From: Antedon bifida
Lineage: Eukaryota > Echinodermata > Crinoidea > Comatulida > Antedonidae
Reading direction: 5' to 3'
DNA: 64,000 nt
NCBI GenBank assembly: GCA_963402885.1
Contig: OY727096.1
Span: 25,897,820-25,961,819, forward strand
Shown here: one piece after another, positions 37,827-49,200 of the stretch
How positions within the stretch are numbered: the first letter of the stretch is position 1
How the letters are laid out: each line of letters starts with the position of its first letter
Position numbers and translations under genes: made by a program
The notes under the pieces: generated by a model
The model's input: only the letters and a program-made list of their open reading frames with translations
Databases searched by the model: none
What the model was told of the DNA's origin: nothing

Positions 37827-40800
37827 ATGTCAATTTTCAGTGCGAATTGTGTTCTACCCCCAAGTGACCATGTGACCACTTGCGAAAAAAATGGAGAACT
37901 TGTTTATAGACAAACAGATGAAGCAAACCAATCATTTAACCAGGAAGCACTGTTCCAGGTAGGTTTAGTTCTGCCAAGGCAATCTAAAAACAGTACACTG
38001 AGCTCACCTTGCCAAGATAGGAACTCGTAATAGTCTTTTGATCTTATGTCTGGCTACTACAAATACCAATAGTACTCTCCTACTACTGTATGTACATCTG
38101 TTAATGCACTTGTCAATTGTATGACCCACCATACGACCACTGGGAGAGGTGCGTCATTTGTCCGATGTGCGTCATACCTTAGGAATACCATAACGCACCT
38201 GTGCGTCAAAAATGTGACTTACATTTAGGTGACCATGACGCACTGTGACCATGTTTTTTATGATATTTTGAGTGGTAAAGTGACTAACATTGTTAGTTTG
38301 GGCAATTTGCTTCCTCAAATGTTTGTCCTCAAACAGACACTGAGCCGTGGAAAATCTGTGCATACAGTTCTGTTGGTATTGTTGCAGCCAGATATAAGAT
38401 CAAAAGAGCATCTTGACAAGGCGAGCTTAGCGTCCTGTTGTTTGATTACCTTGATGCTAGTAAAGCAAAAATAATAAAAAGTTTGTTTGTTTGTTTGTTT
38501 TATTGGTTTTTCCACACATTTTAAAATAAAAAAATTACAAAGTTCACTTTTTATGATTTATTTTTTAGAAAAGTAATTACCCAACAGTTGAACTGGAAGT
38601 TGAAAGTTTACGTTCCTTGGCAACTGAAAACAATGTAAAGTCCGCATTTTTGACGTGTGAGGAGACAAGATGGAAACGAGCTATGCAAGCATGGCATGAA
38701 CAAGGATTGTGTGGTGTCTTAGAAATGATAGCTGATGAAGACAGTGATTCAAGTGAGTATTTGATAATGAACCTTGACCTCACTGACAACAATTTTATTA
38801 AATATGAAATTACATTATTGGTGGTGTAAGTGAGTTATGATGACCTGGTATTCATATCCGAATCATTTTCCAGCATAATTTCCCAGTTAAGGACACATCT
38901 TTGAGGACTCGAAAAAGTTTCTCCTTATTAACGTTGTCCCCTGAATAGAGGTTGACAGTGGTGTTAAAACATCCATTGCCTCTTGCCCATTTCAGGGTTA
39001 TCCCTTTAATAGTAAATGTGCAATAACCTGCAACTTGCAGCCTACTGGGCTGAATTGCACGCACACAGGTGGGTTTCTACTAAAAAAACTTTTCACAAAT
39101 TCCAGAATACACACATAAATGCATAACCTAAAGTCCAGTCTAAACTATCAAACTAGTTTGAAAAAAAAAAGTGTAATGGGCCCAAATATGGTAGTGATAT
39201 GACATCATCGTGTACATACATACATACACATCTCATTTTATTCATGTAAAGTTTAGAGTATGAAAGGGTTCAGATGATATGACTCATTTTTCATTCTGTC
39301 TGCACCACACAATTCCAAAAGTTATTTAAATTTGTACATATATTTCAGCTATTTAGGTTTTTAAAATTATTACAGGTACTAGCTGGACCCCATGGCTAGC
39401 CTGTGCAAGTTTAGCAGTAGTCCGCTGGCTCAACTCACTCCATGGATCTCTTTATCCACATTTAGTGGTAAGTTATTTGTTTGTACTTTGGATACTTATT
39501 TGATCTGCCCGATGCCAGAAAGTTAATAAATTGATATAATATTAAATTAATTATTCAATCACTGTGTTATTAATTAATTCACTTTCACATAATCTTAGAC
39601 GGTTTTTTTTTTCAGCTATCTAGTGAAGATATGATTTCAGAATTTACGTCAATTCGTAATTGGAAAAAGTCAGAGATATGTGCATTTGCATGGCATCCGC
39701 ACACACCCAAATGTGCTATTGCACTCAAAGACAACTCTGTTAAAATATTTTCTGGAAAAAGGTAATACTCAAATCTGCTGAACTCTATTTGCACAATTTT
39801 TGCAAACAATATTACTGTATACCCATTAAAAAACAACTTTGAATACTTTCTTGGGGCAATATATATTTGAACACTACCATTAAGGTGATATTAGGTGCTC
39901 TAATGTAATAAATATTTACCCTAAATCATCAAATAAAAATCCCCAAAAACCCCAAAAGCTATGTATAACTTTACTTATGAGTATACTCAACTTAACAACT
40001 CATTTTAATATTGAGTGCTCCAGCTTTAAGCATCGTGCTCATCAATTTCATACTGATGCTCTGATTTAAGTATGCAACAGCATTCCAATATTATATAAAA
40101 TCCCTGTACAGTATTATTTGATTTGATTGAATACTATTATTAGGCTTTTTATTGGTTTACAGTGAAATTGTGTCTAATCTTAAACATCGCCTTCAACAAA
40201 GTGTGTCTGCCTTGGCCTGGAAACACCACTCTGCCTCAGTGCTAGCTGTTGCTTGTAAAACATGTATCCTAATTTGGAGAGTTGATCCTTCATCATTATC
40301 AACAAGGTACTAATATTTTAGGGTTGACATTTAATTCTGGTGTACAATATCTAGTAATATAATATCTCCTGGAGGCACCCTACAGTACAATCTCTTATCT
40401 TCTGTCAACTAAAGTTTTGGTACCATTCTATAGTGACCACCAGGTAGAATTTCTTCATCAGTACTTCTATGAATAGATGACTTGGGAGCAGGAAAGCTAG
40501 TTAAACAAATTTTTTTATGATAAACAAGGCCATCAGGCCTTGTCTCTTGAAAATCGCAGATGTGCTACAAATTGCACTCTTAACACAATCAGGTATGCTG
40601 TAGTGTGCTGTTTTCATCTTTGCTTGTAGGAGTTTACCAAAATGTAAGTGTGCTGTAAATCGCACACCTCAAGGCCATTTTAGGGGTGTGTTAAGTGATC
40701 ACACTCTTATGCTTCATTTCTGAATCTCTAAATCACTGAAAACATTTTTCAGTTCAATCGGAGTGAAACTTGCATTATACATATGCCAGTTGTTTGTCTT

Positions 40801-42871
40801 CACAGCTTTCATGTAATTTGATTCTTTTACGTACCGTTTCATTATTCTTAAAGGCCAGCTGCAAGTGCAGCGCAAGTGCTGGCATACCAAGGTCACGGTC
40901 CAGTGACCTCATTAGCATGGGATCCAAAAGGAGGTCTACTTGCATCTGCTTCACCTAGTGATACGGCCATGTTGGTAAGACTCAGACTTATATAATAAGA
41001 CCATACTGATTAGAGTATAATTATCACCTTTGTGTATAATTGAAGCGGAGTTGTAGCTTGGTGGTTTAGAATCTTGCCTTTCAATTCAAGTGTACTCCCG
41101 TGTTCAAATCCTGAATTTTTCTGGTGACAAAAAAAAAACTCCGCTTCCAAAGACTTTGTTTGTGTAAAGCTCCTTATGTTTGTTTTCATTATTTTCGCAT
41201 AGTTATTTTGTTTTTGATTGCAGATTTGGGATGTTGCAAAAGGTGCATGTACTGTTCTGCGTCGATTTGGTGGCGGAGGAGTATCTCATTTAAGATGGTC
41301 ACCTGATGGGCAAAGACTTTTTGCAGCTACACCATCGCAAATGTTCAGGTCAGTAAATTTCTAAATGTCTTTGATACAAATTTGTATAAAAAATAGGTAT
41401 ACTTATTAACTAGCTGCATATTGAGATGAAGAGAGTTGCCAATTTGGAAGGTAGTAACCACCTCAATGTCAGACTATTTAATTCCATGTCCCAAACATTG
41501 ATATCTGGAACAAAAGATTAATTTGAATACTTTGTTCCTTAAACTATATTTTTAGAGTATGGGAAACACAAACATGGCAGTGTGAACGTTGGACACAGTT
41601 GAACGGGCGCTGCCAAGCAGCTTGCTGGAGTCCTGATGGCAGAATGATGTTGTTTGCAACTGAGAATGAACCAATCATATACTCTCTTAAATTCAACAAA
41701 GAAAGTACAACGGATCTGATTGGTGGATCAAAAGCAGCCATTGTTTGCGCTGACCTATCAGAAATTGCTTTTGATCAGGAAGATGAAGTTATCAAGTATG
41801 TTTATTTTTTTAGTAAAATGTGTGCATACTGTTTGTAATATGGAGAGTCGATCAACAGAATGAATAAATAAATAAAATGAAAATAATTATATTTAATTTT
41901 ATTTTATTTTCCAAAGGATTGGAGGCCTTGTACAAGATATGGTTTTGAATGAGACTGGAGAGAGATTAGCTGTATCATTCAAGCCTAATGAGAAAAATGA
42001 TAACCTGTCAAGTTTGGTGGCGCTGTTTAATGTCCGACAAATGCAACTACTTGAGCTCATTCCAATGTAAGTTTTACAACTGAAAAGAAATTTGAGAGAA
42101 AAATTATTTGTATTTATTTAATAATTTATCATTGTTGACAAAAAATGTTTTTCTATTTCTGACTTTCTGTTTTTAAAACGTTTTCATAAATCAAAAAGTA
42201 TAATAACTGCGAGTCCTTTATTCATAATATTGTGCAGTTAACCAATTCATAGTTTTTTTGTACAAATCTTACAACAAGATTAAGGTGAACAAATTTGGAA
42301 AACATATTGGGAAACTAAAAAATGTGGATGGCAAATAAATCTTAGACATTGGTTTCCCTTTGTGGACAACCACTTGTTATTATATTCTTCTGGCACTGGT
42401 GCTATATTTGTACATTATAGTTTACAATATTATTACGTGTGTATAATAATATTTAAGGATGTCGATTTTTTTCCTGGTTTAGTGGTTTTGTTCAAGGTGA
42501 ACCTGGTAACATTTTGCAGATGTTTAGTTTTGAGCCAACTTTTAACGAAGGTGCATTATTAACAATGGTGAGTATTACTTTACTTTCCATTCCATTCCGA
42601 TTCACAGGGTATCCTTGTTAATCAGAACTGCCACACTTTCAACCTCTGAAAATATTCATTTCAATGTATGTTTTACAACTGAAAAGAAATTTGAGAGAAA
42701 ATAATTTGTATTCTTCAGTACATTGTTTTAATTTGGTTATCTTTCTAGGTATGGGAAGATGGTAAAGTTACCTATGTTCCTTTATTTTTTCTGTCTTCAC
42801 AAGATCTTGACCAACAACAAAACAATTATCTTCATTCGATACCAGATCAGTTTCCACAGCAACAGAATTGA
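37827..42871 (+). CDS. AAAS: Aladin, WD-repeat nucleoporin (complete, 11 coding exons)
   Basis: Aladin sits on the cytoplasmic side of the nuclear pore, anchored by NDC1, and is also linked to spindle function. Coding exons are 37827-37958, 38569-38752, 39376-39467, 39616-39761, 40163-40306, 40854-40974, 41224-41348, 41556-41795, 41917-42066, 42483-42567 and 42749-42871. All phases agree, giving 513 residues (human about 546). Diagnostic stretches include [92 protein letters not shown] and [14 protein letters not shown], in the family's order as a seven-bladed propeller. The C-terminus ([14 protein letters not shown] onward) is short, ending in a Gln-rich tail, whereas vertebrate aladin has a longer Pro-rich end. 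The start Met follows a splice-acceptor-like TTTTCAACAG, so a 5'-UTR intron is likely. Confidence 0.93.
37999..38430. mobile_element. MITE with long inverted ends in AAAS intron 1
   Basis: The left end TGAGCTCACCTTGCCAAGAT followed by CTTTTGATCTTATGTCTGGC matches the inverse complement of the right end over about 45 bp. The interior is AT-rich with GTGCGTCA repeats. A GTTT microsatellite follows at about 38480. Confidence 0.6.
41045..41125 (+). mobile_element. tRNA-derived SINE fragment in AAAS intron
   Basis: GAGTTGTAGCTTGGTGGTTT (A box TAGCTTGGTGG) and GTGTTCAAATCC (B box) are spaced as in a tRNA. The 3' arm is degraded, so it is called a SINE rather than a tRNA gene. Confidence 0.5.
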
Positions 42872-42969
42872 TTTGATTTAAACAGGAAATATACCTTCAA
42901 TGCAGAATTTATTTTGTATTGAATTTCCTTAAAAGTATCTGAATAATATTTATATTAGAAATGCGATTT

Positions 42970-42975
42970 AATAAA
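42970..42975 (+). terminator. Candidate polyadenylation signal of AAAS
   Basis: AATAAA about 100 bp after the stop codon. Further AATAAA copies occur at about 43,020-43,035. Confidence 0.6.
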
Positions 42976-43089
42976 ACTTTTCTATTGTTATACATCATGT
43001 ACACTTTGTCAATTGTAGAATAAACATTAAATAAAACTGAAATATGACCATTTTAGTAAGCATATAATTATTATGTTACTGGTGTAAAT

Positions 43090-44340
43090 AGTATTTTAAG
43101 TAAATAATTGACATGCGCAGAATCGCAATTTTTCAGAAAATGACCAAATTTCGACCGTTTTATTTTATGACAAACGTGGTTACTATAACTCTATAACCTC
43201 TATAAGATGATGATAATGCAATATATGCGCATATATGGCAATATTAATGCCTTATAATTGAATTTTTTTTTTTTTCGATATTTTGGCCATTTTAAAAAAA
43301 ATCCCTGTACTATAGGACAGGAAAATTTTCGAAAAGTGACAAAGTTTCGCCCTTTTATTTTTTTACATAACTGATTATTATGACTCTATAAAATGATGAT
43401 TACGCAATATATGTGCATATATATCAATATTAATGCATTATAATTGAATTTTAAAAAGTCGATATTTTGGCCATTTAAAAAAAATCACTGTACTAGGACA
43501 GGAAAATTTTCGAAAAGTGACAATATTTCGCCCTTTTATTTTTTTACATAACTGATTATTATGATTCTATAAAATGATGATTACGCAATATATGCGCATA
43601 TATGGTAATATTAATGCATTATTATTGAATTTTAAAAAATCGATATTTTGGCCATTTTTGAAAAAATCCCTGTACTATTATAGTACATGTAGGCCTAAAT
43701 TTTCGAAAAATGACCAAATTTCGCCCTTTTATTTTTTTACATAACTGATTATTATGATTCTATAAAATGATGATTACGCAATATATGCGCATATATGGTA
43801 ATATTAATGCATTATTATTGAATTTTAAAAAGGCGATATTTTGGCCATTTTTAAAAAAATCCCTCTACTATAGTACAGCAAAATTTTCGAAAAATGACCA
43901 AATTTCCCCCTTTTATTTTTTTACATAACTGATTATTATGACTCTATAAATTGATGATTACGAAATATATGCGCATAATTATACCGTATGACAATATTAT
44001 TAATGCATTATAATTGAATTTTAAAAATATCGATATTTTGGCCATTTAAAAAAAAATCCCTGTACTATAGGACAGGAAAATTTTCGAAAAATGACAAAAT
44101 TTCGACCCTTTTATTTATGCGCAGAATCACATAATGTTTTCTGCGCATGTTACCTCAGCATGTCTTATAGATATTTTGTCAATTTTTCGAAAAATCTGTC
44201 ATATGGTACAGGAAAATGTTTTGAGAAATGGCAAAATTACGAAGCTTTTATTTTTTGACATTACTTGTTACTATATTATAATTGATATCCCTAGAATCCC
44301 ATAATGTGTTCTGCGCATGTTAGGCCTACATTTCCGATAA
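43090..44340. repeat. Minisatellite downstream of AAAS, units of 181-197 bp
   Basis: Six recognisable unit starts (GACCAAATTTCG-type) at 43142, 43338, 43519, 43712, 43896 and 44093, plus a degenerate end. Units share AAATTTTCGAAAA, TTTTTACATAACTGATTATT, a core palindrome and GATATTTTGGCCATTT. Confidence 0.85.
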
Positions 44341-45227
44341 AACATCCCTGTACTAATATTATTTTTGTCCTTTTCGACGACAATTTAGTCATTTCGAAAG
44401 GGTTCCTTGGTTTTGTATAGATCCAGCAAATATGACAATACACAATTCCAATATTTATTGTAAAAAATTGAAATACTAATTATGTACATTGTTACTTAAT
44501 ATTGGCATGTTCAGTGTGTCTAAATTTATTAATTATTAACCACTATTGAGACACTGGTGTGTCTTGAAAAGCGTCAAAAGTTATTTCTCATCGTATTTCC
44601 GACATCATTTCAGTAGGCCTACTATCAACTAAACATTTTTAGAGTTACCTAATACAGGACTAACTTAACGGGTGATTACTTGGAGGATCTATCTACCACC
44701 CATATTATTTTTAAATATCATTTAAAAATTTAATGCTTGTAAACCAATGTAAACATGTAGATATAATTTAAGATGTAATTTTTTAGTATCAACAATTAAT
44801 TGCGGTAAATCAGTAGCCCTTTTTATGTAAGTTATGGATACACTATACTACTTATTTACTTCGCATGGTTATAGGTACCACTTGCCCCAAGTCTGTAGTT
44901 ATTTCGAGGCGTTTTGATGTTTGTCTGAAATACAAGCTCAAGTAGTATTAAAAGCCATATGTGCCAAAATATTTATCTTTATATTAAGTTAAGTTATATC
45001 TAACTACTACTATTACTATTTAAATACAGTTGTTAAAGATTAATTACCAATAATACCGATTATATCTGAAAACAATCTTAAAATAAAGACAATACGTAAT
45101 ACGTAAATAAAATGTTTATAATAATAAAATACAATATCTTCCTTGCATAATATTTGAAGAATTCTAAACTACCATATTCCTACTTATATTAATATTATTT
45201 TCCTTTTGTTATAAATAGTAAAATAAA

Positions 45228-46295
45228 TTAATCTGAGTCGCTAAGACTAAGTCTATCTTCTACATTGTATGCGTATGCATAACGGTCTTTCGGATCGTCA
45301 TCGTCGTCATCCGAGATGTCGTGAAAGTGTAAATTCTGTAACATTGATGTGCTCAGGTTACCACCAAAAGCCCCGGCAGGTAACCTATGTGCCGTAGTTG
45401 TGTCTGTGCGGGTATATTCTTCCCGAAATGACCCTCCATCTTTGTCATTATAAACACTATTTTTTTCTACAGTGGTCTGAAATGAGTTCTGAAATCCGTT
45501 GTCATCTTGCCGTATGCTTGGTTCACTCTTTGCTGTTATTAAACCATCTTTTTGAGGAGTCCCTGAAACGTGGATGGTCGAAGACTGCCGCCATTCTCCC
45601 GATTGAGGAGTCGTGGAATGCGTGCGTGTTAGCAGTCCCGACCCCTGGCTATTAGGTTGTCCGACTTTAACGGTAACAGAACCATCACTAAATATGGAGT
45701 TTGAAGAACCAGCACGCCTCAGATTGCTCTCGGAATATCTTGTAGGAGTTACATCCAAACCATTGTTGTACGAGGATACAGAGCTTTGTTTACTCACAAA
45801 AACTGCAGCAGACCCACCATTTTGCTGAAGACTCTGTTGGCTATGACCATATCCAGGATTCGATACATGTAATGTATTACCAGAAACAGTGTGTGCTCCA
45901 CCTGATGGTATACCTCCAACAAAAGACGATACAGTGATGTTACCGATGCTACCAGAGTCATCTAGACGTTGATATCCTCCTGCGGGAGAAACTTCTGCAC
46001 TTCGGTGGAACCCTCCATTGACTAAGCCTTCTCCGACATATGCACCATTAACAAAACCACTGCCAGTTCCTTGGTATCCACCATTTACGAAGCCACCTGC
46101 AGATGTCTGGTATCCACCATTGACTAAGCCACCTGCAGTGCCTTGATATCCACCGTTGACTAAGCCACCTGCAGCTGCACTTCGGTATGCTCCATTTGCC
46201 AAGCCACCAGCTGTACCGCTGGGCGTAATGAATGATGTCATCTGAATCTGACGATTATCTTGAATAATATCATTATCCATATTCAATGTTACCTC
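45228..46295 (-). CDS. CDH23: Cadherin-23-like gene: last exon, cytoplasmic tail
   Basis: The exon starts in phase 0 after TTTTCAG and encodes 355 residues. Near its start are tandem GG(L/F)VNGGYQ repeats (about six imperfect copies, residues 30-95), followed by Ser/Thr-rich low-complexity sequence. An acidic patch (DISDDDDDD) precedes the end LSLSDSD. There is no class I PDZ-binding C-terminus of the kind found in vertebrate CDH23. I recognise no folded domain. Binding partners are unknown. Confidence 0.85.
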   Translation of the reverse strand, partial: EVTLNMDNDIIQDNRQIQMTSFITPSGTAGGLANGAYRSAAAGGLVNGGYQGTAGGLVNGGYQTSAGGFVNGGYQGTGSGFVNGAYVGEGLVNGGFHRSAEVSPAGGYQRLDDSGSIGNITVSSFVGGIPSGGAHTVSGNTLHVSNPGYGHSQQSLQQNGGSAAVFVSKQSSVSSYNNGLDVTPTRYSESNLRRAGSSNSIFSDGSVTVKVGQPNSQGSGLLTRTHSTTPQSGEWRQSSTIHVSGTPQKDGLITAKSEPSIRQDDNGFQNSFQTTVEKNSVYNDKDGGSFREEYTRTDTTTAHRLPAGAFGGNLSTSMLQNLHFHDISDDDDDDPKDRYAYAYNVEDRLSLSDSD

Positions 46296-49200
46296 CTGAA
46301 AACAAGATAATATATAACAAATTACAAAATATTAATAATTTCAAAACATACACCAGTTTTCCAATAGTGCTCTTGGTAACTATACACCTTCATTCCTTTC
46401 TAATTAATATGTCTTCTGGATAAATAAATCTTTCTTTCACATACCTGAAGTTCATATAGGTTCTTGTGTCCGTCTGCCTCATCAACACCAATACCAGAGT
46501 CACTATAAATATAAAATATATAAATGTACCCAGTGAGCTTTTACTCGATAAACAAAGGTTGTGTGTTTACTACTACATTATAACCACCACTATTAAGGAG
46601 ATATCTTTTACAACCCAGCAAAGTGTGTGTATCTTGAATAGGGTTGGTTGTAGTGTTAACAGATATTGCTCATAGTTCTCTGGGTGGAGTGTGCCTTGGA
46701 TAGAGGTGTTCCGATTGAGGAGGGGTTCTACTATTTGTAATAGTTACTCCAAGTATAGTAAATGTAAATAACATACCCACTTAATACATCCATGCCATAT
46801 TCATCAACCTTCCGAACCTTTTTACTGAAAATGTTAAATGAAATTAATTCAGTTGAACAATTTATTCTCAATTTCAAAAGTCGTGTTGAATAAATCAATG
46901 TATAGATAAAATTGCATATAAATACATGTTATACAAAAAACACAATAATCCATATATAAATGTTTTTGCTTACCCTTTCCAGTGTGTTAAACATTGCTCA
47001 TCAGTTCTCAACACTTTTTTTCTGTAATTGAAAGTATATATTTTTGTCAAAAAAATATAATTGTAATAAATATCTGTGTAAGATGACTGTTACCATTATT
47101 GAATAAAATTTTCCTAATTAATTAATGAACTAATCGAACAAGCAACAGGACACAAGCAAACGAGCCAGCTCTCTTTCTTTTCCCACCTACCTTCTTACAC
47201 AGCAGCACAGTAGGATGGCTGCAATGAGAGCTGCCAAGAAGATGAGGATGGCTAGGATCAACCACATCCACTCAAAGAATCCAAGACCGCTTCCACCCTC
47301 TACTGAAGAAAGTGCCTGAAAAACAAGAAAAATATAACAATAAATAAACGTAAACTAATTGTAGATAGTTTGAATGTAACAAAGAAAAGGAAACATATTT
47401 ATTTTGTTTTTAATATTTGCTTAAAATTTGTCTTTCATATATATTTAGACATATTGCCGAGGATAATTTAAAAAAATCAAATTCTGTACTTACATAATTT
47501 GCATTGAGGTTAAACAGCTTCTCGATTTCAATATAGTTGGCTTGTATAAGTCTAAAAATTTAAAACAAAATGCTTATTGCTGATATCACAGGGATGGTGT
47601 TATTGTGGACAATATAATATGTTAGTGTTAGATTTTATGCAAAGTATGGACAAGAGTGTTTGATATATAATGAGGAAAACGTAAAGAGAAATAATAAATT
47701 ACACATTTATTTGACACTACATGATTTCAATCATCAGGTAGAAATAATAATAAAGTGATACAGTATCATCAACAATATAATTGTTTCATAAATAATTATT
47801 TCAGAACTAAATTGTCTCCGTCAAGGTGATCTCCTGGTACCAATGATGACACCTATCCTAAACTATTTGTACATACTTATATATCTGTTTTAAAAAGGAC
47901 GTTCTAGATATATGTTGATGAAAAAAATGGTGTTTACCCATGACAGGCTTATATTCATTCAATCTTTTATTTCGGAATCTCTGGTCCATAGAAAGTAAAA
48001 ATTACATATAAATGAAATAAAATAAAGACTAATTACTACTACTCATCTCATGATGGCATTCCACTTTGAGAGCATCTTCGACTTAACTAATACGTTGCTT
48101 ATAATCGTTGAGACTAAAACATTTTCGCTTGCATTTAGTCTACCCATCAGGCAATATATTGATTTTCTTAACAATTCATATTCTATATAATATGATGAAG
48201 ACAAAATGCCTATAAAAGCGATCCAATGCATTACATTATTTCTATAGAATCAATACTTTCAATACTCACTTGTTAACTTCATCTCCATCGTGTACTTCAC
48301 CAGTCTCTTGATTTATAACATGAAAGATGACCTGTGTTTGGTCCAAGTTGGTTACACCATCCGCATCAATGTACGTCTCAATACTGTCTATAACAGCCAT
48401 TCCTCCTGTTATGTTAGAGAGTAGCCTGTAAAAAAGATATAGAAGGGTAACATCTTACAAACATATTCATCTGAAAGGTCATGAGACTGAAATATATATA
48501 AATTATTTAGAAATGAAAAAAAAAAATGAAATCGTGAACGAAATTACTTTTGTTTGGTAAAAAATAGTAAAAATAGATTTGTTAATATATATAAACACAT
48601 TAGGCATAGATCATTCATTCCAACCATTAATCGGCCACTCGTCTGCTATTGCCACCTTCCTAAACTTAACCGACCACCACCACATACGCCTGCTATATCT
48701 GATTTTACCAGATTCTGTATTTTAACCATTTCAATCAATTAATTGTGGAAACATTTGCTAATTGTTCAGTGAGCTCTGCTATTCACTAGATTCCGTGATG
48801 CCCTTGCTTTACACGAATACTTACTCAGTGAGCTCTTCTTCCTTGCTTCTGACAGTATCAACACTGGCATCAATAATAAGGATGACACGTTCATCTTTAG
48901 TTAGAAGACTGACCTATAAGAACACAATGACAACAAAATGCTAATTTTGTAGCTATAACACTACTAACTGTATAACAAAATGCTGACATAACTGGAGAAG
49001 ATAAACATAAATAGACAGTTAGTTGTCTCCAAGTAGTACACGTCAGCATGCTCTGTAACCTATAATTCAACAAAAGACCAATACTTCACTTCAAATGCCT
49101 CTTTTCTGACCTTAAAAAACTAAACTAAATGTTGTTATATATTGTACCTGTAAAACCGAGACATCTCTGAGATCACCATTCGTAGCATCTTCAGCAAGAA

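Larger units (their letters stand above)
42872..45227. other. Region between the convergent AAAS and cadherin genes
   Basis: It contains the AAAS 3' UTR, a minisatellite of about 190-bp units (43090-44340), then AT-rich sequence without coding potential that should include the cadherin 3' UTR. For the cadherin (minus strand), AATAAA appears only far from the stop, near 44,455 and 44,525, so the polyadenylation site is uncertain. Confidence 0.5.

Noticed and set aside
41045-41125. Possible tRNA gene
   Set aside because: A and B boxes are recognisable but the acceptor and anticodon arms do not pair convincingly; a SINE is more likely.
43090-44340. Direct repeats considered as a CRISPR-like array
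   Set aside because: The whole unit is repeated without unique spacers, in an animal genome; it is a minisatellite.
46777-47021. Apparent frameshift between two cytoplasmic exons of the cadherin
   Set aside because: A recount showed the upstream exon ends GG before GTAAGC (phase 2), so the junction codon is GGT and the frame is continuous.
48554-48944. Plus-strand open frames within the cadherin 3' region
   Set aside because: Short, and antisense to introns or exons with well-supported minus-strand phase.
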